DNA of 11,714 nt. Source: Myxococcales bacterium. Lineage in GTDB: Bacteria > Myxococcota > Myxococcia > Myxococcales > Anaeromyxobacteraceae. How positions within the stretch are numbered: the first letter of the stretch is position 1; each line of letters begins with the position of its first letter. The stretch lies in NCBI GenBank assembly GCA_021779335.1, contig JAJYAW010000050.1, positions 1 to 11,714 on the forward strand, in the 5' to 3' direction. Shown in pieces: positions 6,557-11,714 of this stretch. The position numbers and the translations under genes were made by a program. A model generated the notes under the pieces. The model was not told where the DNA came from and searched no databases. It saw only the letters and a list, made by a program, of their open reading frames with translations.

Positions 6557-7624
6557 ATGCCAGGCGCGGGCGGCGAGCTGGACCGGCGTGAGCGGGACAT
6601 CCTGCGGGCCCTGGTGCAGGACTACATCCACACCGGCGAGCCGGTGGCGTCCCAGCCGCTCCTGAGCCGCCACGAGCTGGAGTGCTCCCCCGCCACCATC
6701 CGCAGCGTCATGAGCGACCTCGAGGCGCTCGGCCTGCTGGAGAAGCCGCACGCCTCCTCCGGCCGCATCCCCACCGCGCAGGCCTACCGGCTCTACGTCG
6801 ACACGCTCCTCAAGGTGCGCCCACCCTCGCCGGCCGACCGCGACCGGCTCCGCTCGCTGACGGCCGACGTCCCGGACGTCTCGCGCCTGCTGGAGGGGAC
6901 CGCCGACCTGCTCCACTCGCTCTCGCACCACGCCGGCGTGGTGACCACGCCGCCGCCCAAGGTGGACCCCATCCGCCAGGTCGACTTCGTGCGGCTCCGC
7001 GAGGACCGGGTGCTGGCGGTCTTCGTCTCCGAGGCGGGGCTGGTCACCAACAAGCTGGTGCAGCTGGAGCACCCCTTCGAGCCCTCCGAGCTGGAGCGGG
7101 CCGCCGCCTACCTCAACGAGCGGATCGCCGCGGCCGCCGGCGCGGCGGCCAGCCTGCCCACGCTGCGCGAGCGGATCCTGGAGGACATGCGGGCCGATCA
7201 CACCGCGCTGCACGGCCTCATGCAGAAGGCGCTGGCGCTGGCCGAGCAGGCGCTCGCCACGCCGGAGGTCGGCGGGCGGGTGCTGGTCGACGGCGAGGCC
7301 TCCTTCCTCGACGCCCCCGAGTTCGCCGACGTGCAGAAGGCGCGGGCGCTCCTCAAGGCCTTCGCCGAGAAGGACCGGATCCTGCGGGTGCTCGACCGGG
7401 TCCTCCTGGCGCAGGAGGTGCAGATCTTCATCGGCGCCGAGAGCGAGTTCGCCACGGTGCCAGACGTCTCGGTGGTGGCGGCGCCGTACGGCCGGGCCGG
7501 CCGGGTGCTGGGGACGCTGGCGGTGGTGGGCCCCACCCGGATGAACTACGCCAGGGTCATCCCGCTGGTGGACCTGACCGCCCGGGAGCTGTCCCGGGCG
7601 CTCGACCGGCGCACCGACGGCTGA
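6557..7624 (+). CDS. hrcA: Heat-inducible transcription repressor HrcA
   Basis: A 355-residue HrcA, close to the usual length of 340-350. The N-terminal winged helix (about 8-85) carries the family string SPATIRSVMSDLEALGLLEK (44-63), followed by PHASSGRIPTAQAYRLYVD (64-82). A GAF-like core follows, and the C-terminal signature includes IGAESE (292-297) and VVGPTRMNYARVIPLVD (323-339). HrcA dimers bind the CIRCE inverted repeat and repress chaperone genes; GroEL keeps HrcA active in studied species. Here it precedes grpE-dnaK-dnaJ, an order best known from Gram-positive bacteria. The ATG at 6557 has a short GAGG two bases upstream. No canonical CIRCE is visible in the window, so its operator may be elsewhere (for example at groESL) or divergent. 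Confidence 0.97.
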   Translation: MPGAGGELDRRERDILRALVQDYIHTGEPVASQPLLSRHELECSPATIRSVMSDLEALGLLEKPHASSGRIPTAQAYRLYVDTLLKVRPPSPADRDRLRSLTADVPDVSRLLEGTADLLHSLSHHAGVVTTPPPKVDPIRQVDFVRLREDRVLAVFVSEAGLVTNKLVQLEHPFEPSELERAAAYLNERIAAAAGAAASLPTLRERILEDMRADHTALHGLMQKALALAEQALATPEVGGRVLVDGEASFLDAPEFADVQKARALLKAFAEKDRILRVLDRVLLAQEVQIFIGAESEFATVPDVSVVAAPYGRAGRVLGTLAVVGPTRMNYARVIPLVDLTARELSRALDRRTDG

Positions 7625-7630
7625 TCCGCC

Positions 7631-7653
7631 CTGGACGGCCGCTCCCCGTCCGG
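7631..7653 (+). other. Hairpin after hrcA, weak terminator or attenuator
   Basis: CTGGACGG (7631-7638) can pair with CCGTCCGG (7646-7653), giving eight pairs including one G-U across a seven-base loop, seven bases after the hrcA stop codon. No U-tract follows, so this is not a standard intrinsic terminator. It could still pause or partly end transcription, or protect an upstream RNA end. Confidence 0.35.
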
Positions 7654-7659
7654 CGCCGC

Positions 7660-7689
7660 TTGTCGGCCGCTCGGGCGCTGTGACACAAT
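7660..7689 (+). promoter_or_regulatory. Candidate promoter for grpE-dnaK
   Basis: TTGTCG (7660-7665) and CACAAT (7684-7689), each four of six to consensus, are separated by 18 bases in the 137-base hrcA-grpE gap. The AT-richer stretch around 7684-7704 supports a melting region. The expected start near 7696 gives a leader of about 65 bases that contains the hairpin at 7706-7726. No CIRCE and no sigma-32 -10 is seen. Confidence 0.38.
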
Positions 7690-7705
7690 CGGAAATCCTC
7701 TTAGA

Positions 7706-7726
7706 CCCCGGGGGGCTATGCCGGGG
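7706..7726 (+). other. Leader hairpin upstream of grpE
   Basis: CCCCGG (7706-7711) pairs with CCGGGG (7721-7726) across a nine-base loop, between the proposed transcript start and the grpE ATG at 7762. All six pairs are G-C. It may stabilise the 5' end of the message or affect translation; chance is possible at this GC content. Confidence 0.35.
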
Positions 7727-7761
7727 CCGAACCAGCGACCACCTCCGAGCGATCCGACGCC

Positions 7762-8433
7762 ATGGGCGACAGCCAGGACAAGGGCCACTTCTCCGCCGAC
7801 ATCCCTCCCGACGCCGTCGAGGCGGCCCTCCGCTCCGTCGAGCGCAAGGCCAGGCCGGGCGCCGCGGAGGGGGAGGGCGACGGCGCGCCCGTCGAGGTCG
7901 AGGTGACGCCCGGCGAGGCGCCCGCCGACGACGCGGCCAGCCTGAGGGCGCAGGTGGAGCTCTCGCAGGCGCTCGGCCGCGAGACCCAGAAGAAGCTGGA
8001 GGACGTGCACGACCGCTGGGTCCGCGCGGTGGCGGACCTGGAGAACTACCGGAAGCGGGCCCAGAAGGAGCGGGAGGACGTCCAGAAGTTCGGCGTGGAG
8101 CGGCTGGTCAAGGACCTGCTCCCCGTCCTGGACAACCTGGACCGGGCGCTGGCCGCGGCCGCCGTCGACGACCCGCTGGTGGAGGGCGTGAAGCTGGTGC
8201 GCGCCAGCTTCGAGCAGGCGCTGGCGCGCCACGGCGTGAAGAGCTTCAGCGCCATGGGCCAGCCCTTCGATCCGGCCCGGCACGAGGCGCTCCTGCAGGT
8301 GCCGTCGGCCGAGGTGGCGCCGGGCACGGTGGTGCTGGAGCACGCGCGCGGCTTCACGCTCCACGAGCGGCTGGTCCGGCCAGCCATGGTGGGGGTCTCG
8401 TCGGCGCCGACCAAGGACGCGAAGGAGCCTTAA
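7762..8433 (+). CDS. grpE: Nucleotide exchange factor GrpE
   Basis: A 223-residue GrpE, the dimeric co-chaperone that releases ADP from DnaK. Residues 1-60 are an acidic, Pro/Ala-rich variable leader. Residues about 60-110 form the long dimerising helix (DRWVRAVADLENYRKRAQKE), and 112-165 the helical bundle (VKDLLPVLDNLDRAL). The C-terminal beta domain that contacts DnaK carries the family signature: FDPARHEALLQVPS (169-182), then PGTVVLEHARGFTLHERLVR (187-206). Length and domain order are normal. The ATG at 7762 is the only reasonable start; no strong Shine-Dalgarno precedes it. The gene sits 137 bases after hrcA and 41 bases before dnaK. Confidence 0.97.
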   Translation: MGDSQDKGHFSADIPPDAVEAALRSVERKARPGAAEGEGDGAPVEVEVTPGEAPADDAASLRAQVELSQALGRETQKKLEDVHDRWVRAVADLENYRKRAQKEREDVQKFGVERLVKDLLPVLDNLDRALAAAAVDDPLVEGVKLVRASFEQALARHGVKSFSAMGQPFDPARHEALLQVPSAEVAPGTVVLEHARGFTLHERLVRPAMVGVSSAPTKDAKEP

Positions 8434-8437
8434 GGGT

Positions 8438-8461
8438 GGGGGGCGCCGCCGCGCGCCTCCC
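8438..8461 (+). other. Nine-pair hairpin in the grpE-dnaK gap
   Basis: GGGGGGCGC (8438-8446) pairs with GCGCCTCCC (8453-8461), giving nine pairs with one G-U and a six-base loop. It starts four bases after the grpE stop codon and directly abuts a second hairpin before dnaK. It has no U-tract, so it is unlikely to be an ordinary terminator. It could set the ratio of grpE to dnaK message, or act with its neighbour on dnaK translation. Confidence 0.5.
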
Positions 8462-8474
8462 GGTTCGGGGAACC
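8462..8474 (+). promoter_or_regulatory. Hairpin abutting the dnaK start codon
   Basis: GGTTC (8462-8466), loop GGG, GAACC (8470-8474) forms a perfect five-pair stem whose last base lies directly before the dnaK ATG at 8475. The only Shine-Dalgarno-like bases (GGGGA, 8467-8471) lie in its loop and right arm. The structure could therefore limit ribosome access until melted, as in an RNA thermometer. This is a structural inference only. Confidence 0.45.
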
Positions 8475-10301
<1,827 letters not shown>

Positions 10302-10315
10302 CCCGAGGCGGCGGC

Positions 10316-10343
10316 TTGCCAGGCCGCGCGCCCGTCTTACATT
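10316..10343 (+). promoter_or_regulatory. Candidate internal promoter for dnaJ
   Basis: TTGCCA (10316-10321, five of six to the -35 consensus) and TACATT (10338-10343, four of six to -10) are 16 bases apart in the 87-base gap between dnaK and dnaJ. The implied start is near 10350, about 40 bases before the TTG at 10389. This would let dnaJ and the downstream lipoprotein be made independently of the upstream genes. Confidence 0.45.
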
Positions 10344-10349
10344 CCGCCC

Positions 10350-10362
10350 GGCCGCCCCGGCC
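10350..10362 (+). other. Small hairpin in the dnaJ leader
   Basis: GGCCG, loop CCC, CGGCC: a five-pair, three-base-loop hairpin at or near the 5' end of the transcript predicted from the promoter at 10316-10343. A 5'-terminal hairpin of this type can protect a message from decay. Its geometry matches the hairpin before dnaK, though the sequence differs. Confidence 0.3.
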
Positions 10363-10388
10363 AGAAGCCCGAAGAGGCCCGATCCCCC

Positions 10389-11528
10389 TTGCAAAAGCGC
10401 GACTACTACGAGGTCCTCGGCGTGGGCCGGGACGCCGACGAGGCGACCCTCAAGACCGCCTACCGTCGGCTGGCCCACCAGTACCACCCCGACAAGAACC
10501 AGGGCGACCAGGCCGCCGAGGAGAAGTTCAAGGAGCTCACCGAGGCCTACGCGGTCCTCTCCGACGCAGAGAAGCGGGCCCGCTACGACCAGTTCGGCTT
10601 CGCCGGCGGCAGCGGCGGCGGCGACGACCCCTTCGGCTTCGGGCGGGGCGGCGCCAACATCAACGACATCTTCGGCGAGATCTTCGGCGAGATGTTCGGC
10701 GGCGCGGCGGCCGGGCGGCGCCAGCGGGCCCGCAGCCGCGGCAACGACTTCCGCTACCACCTCGAGCTCACGCTCGAGGAGGCCGCCTTCGGCGTCGAGA
10801 AGCAGCTCGACATCCCCAAGGCCCGCCGCTGCGAGCCGTGCGGCGGCTCCGGCGCCAAGCCCGGCACCTCGCCGCGCACCTGCCCCACCTGCGGCGGCTC
10901 GGGCGAGCTCCGGCTCACCCAGGGCTTCTTCTCCATCGCCCGCACCTGCCACCACTGCCAGGGGGCCGGCCGCGTGGTGGTGGACAAGTGCCCGGCCTGC
11001 GCCGGCGCCGGCGCGGTGCGCGAGGTGACCCGCGTCTCGGTGAAGATCCCGGCCGGCGTGGACACCGGCACGCGGGTCCGCTCCAGCGGCGACGGCGAGC
11101 CGGCCCCGGTGGCGGGCGGCCAGCCCGGCGACCTCTACGTGGTCATCCAGGTGAAGGAGCACCCGCTCTTCCAGCGCCAGGGGACCGAGATCGTCTGCGA
11201 GGTCCCCATCTCCTTCACCCAGGCGGCCCTGGGCGGCACCATCGACGTGCCGACGCTCGACGGCCCGGTGAAGCACAAGCTCGCGGCCGGGACCCAGACC
11301 GGCTCGACCTTCAAGCTGAAGGGGAAGGGCGTGCCGGTGCTGCAGGGCAGCGGGCGCGGCGACCACCACGTGGTGGTGGTGGTGGAGACCCCGACCCACC
11401 TGACCCGGGAGCAGAAGGCGCTCCTGGAGAAGTTCGAGGAGCTCTCCGGCGGGGAGACCCACCCGCGCTCCCGCTCCTTCTGGGAGAAGGCCGGCGACCT
11501 CTGGCGGGACCCGAAGAAGAAGCGGTAG
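10389..11528 (+). CDS. dnaJ: Hsp40 co-chaperone DnaJ
   Basis: A 379-residue class I DnaJ that delivers substrates to DnaK and stimulates its ATPase. The J domain (about 4-70) has KRDYYEVLG and the essential HPD (33-35). A Gly/Phe-rich linker (about 71-107) includes FGEIFGEMFGG. The zinc-binding region has all four CxxCxGxG repeats: C148/C151, C165/C168, C187/C190 and C201/C204. The substrate-binding barrels and dimerisation tail follow, ending in a basic KKKR. The start is TTG; it puts the usual xKRDYYEVLG sequence at the N-terminus and no ATG fits. AGAGG (10373-10377) lies 11 bases upstream, rather far, so initiation may be modest. It follows dnaK by 87 bases and precedes a lipoprotein gene by 11. 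Confidence 0.98.
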   Translation: MQKRDYYEVLGVGRDADEATLKTAYRRLAHQYHPDKNQGDQAAEEKFKELTEAYAVLSDAEKRARYDQFGFAGGSGGGDDPFGFGRGGANINDIFGEIFGEMFGGAAAGRRQRARSRGNDFRYHLELTLEEAAFGVEKQLDIPKARRCEPCGGSGAKPGTSPRTCPTCGGSGELRLTQGFFSIARTCHHCQGAGRVVVDKCPACAGAGAVREVTRVSVKIPAGVDTGTRVRSSGDGEPAPVAGGQPGDLYVVIQVKEHPLFQRQGTEIVCEVPISFTQAALGGTIDVPTLDGPVKHKLAAGTQTGSTFKLKGKGVPVLQGSGRGDHHVVVVVETPTHLTREQKALLEKFEELSGGETHPRSRSFWEKAGDLWRDPKKKR

Positions 11529-11539
11529 AACCACGGCCG

Positions 11540-11714
11540 ATGCGCGCCCCCACGACGTCCCGCCTCGCCCCGGCCGTCCTCCTCCTGGCGCTGGCCGCCT
11601 GCGCCCCGCAGCGGGTGGTGGTGCGCGGCCAGGAGCTGCCCGTCCAGGCCGCCGACGGGCTGGTGCGGAGCGACCTGGCCGCCGAGCAGGCCGCCGCGGC
11701 CGGCCTGCCGCCCG
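11540..11714 (+). CDS. Lipoprotein, N-terminal fragment
   Basis: The gene begins 11 bases after the dnaJ stop codon and runs off the right edge; 58 codons are visible. The N-terminus has Arg2 and Arg8, a hydrophobic stretch (APAVLLLALAA) and the lipobox LAAC with Cys21, so the product is probably exported and lipid-anchored. The mature start, APQRVVVRGQELPVQAADGL, is not one I recognise. No terminator separates it from dnaJ, so co-transcription is likely. It is absent from the usual open-frame listing only because it is cut off. Confidence 0.7.
   Translation, partial: MRAPTTSRLAPAVLLLALAACAPQRVVVRGQELPVQAADGLVRSDLAAEQAAAAGLPP

Noticed and set aside
5584..6600. Minus-strand 338-codon frame across the divergent gap and lipoprotein gene
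   Set aside because: It covers the signal-peptide gene and promoter region in antisense, with Arg/Gly/Pro-rich sequence and no domain.
7680..8474. Upstream in-frame extension of dnaK through grpE
   Set aside because: It reads grpE out of frame and gives Gly/Arg-rich sequence; DnaK proteins start at MGKVIGIDLG, matching the ATG at 8475.
11362..11377. Sixteen-base perfect palindrome inside dnaJ
   Set aside because: It arises from codons for Asp-His-His-Val-Val-Val written with GAC, CAC and GTG in the conserved barrel region; no reason to think it is a binding site.

Overview
The DNA is very GC-rich (third codon positions almost all G or C), uses GTG and TTG starts freely, and carries complex multi-domain histidine kinases beside lipoprotein genes. 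This fits a Myxococcota-type bacterium, possibly Anaeromyxobacter-like. The taxonomic guess is inference from composition and gene style, not a search result.

Left half (1-5644, minus strand): a compact signalling operon, transcribed right to left. First comes a soluble receiver-histidine kinase protein (4409-5644). It overlaps by four bases (ATGA) a PilZ domain fused to a class I SAM methyltransferase (2808-4412). One base after that gene's stop codon begins an 881-residue membrane protein built as six TM segments, kinase, receiver, second kinase (161-2806). The start of another minus-strand gene, perhaps a YcaO-family protein, lies at the left edge (1-103). The trio of methyltransferase, membrane sensor kinase and receiver-kinase recalls the phcB/phcS/phcR quorum-sensing set of Ralstonia, whose methyltransferase makes a 3-hydroxy fatty acid methyl ester signal. 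The methyltransferase here resembles that family, but the functional link is inference.

Middle (5645-5826): a divergent intergenic region with an AT-rich palindrome, an imperfect inverted repeat over a weak minus-strand promoter, and a good sigma-70-like promoter for the plus strand.

Right half (5827-11714, plus strand): a small TPR-like lipoprotein followed by the heat-shock cluster hrcA-grpE-dnaK-dnaJ. HrcA is the CIRCE-binding repressor, and GrpE, DnaK and DnaJ form the Hsp70 chaperone machine. No canonical CIRCE operator is visible. The gaps between the chaperone genes instead hold candidate promoters and short RNA hairpins, most notably two back-to-back hairpins that fill the grpE-dnaK gap up to the dnaK start codon. 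The window ends inside a second lipoprotein gene that starts 11 bases after dnaJ. No tRNA, rRNA, CRISPR array, insertion sequence or phage gene was seen, and no gene-free stretch exceeds 182 bases.
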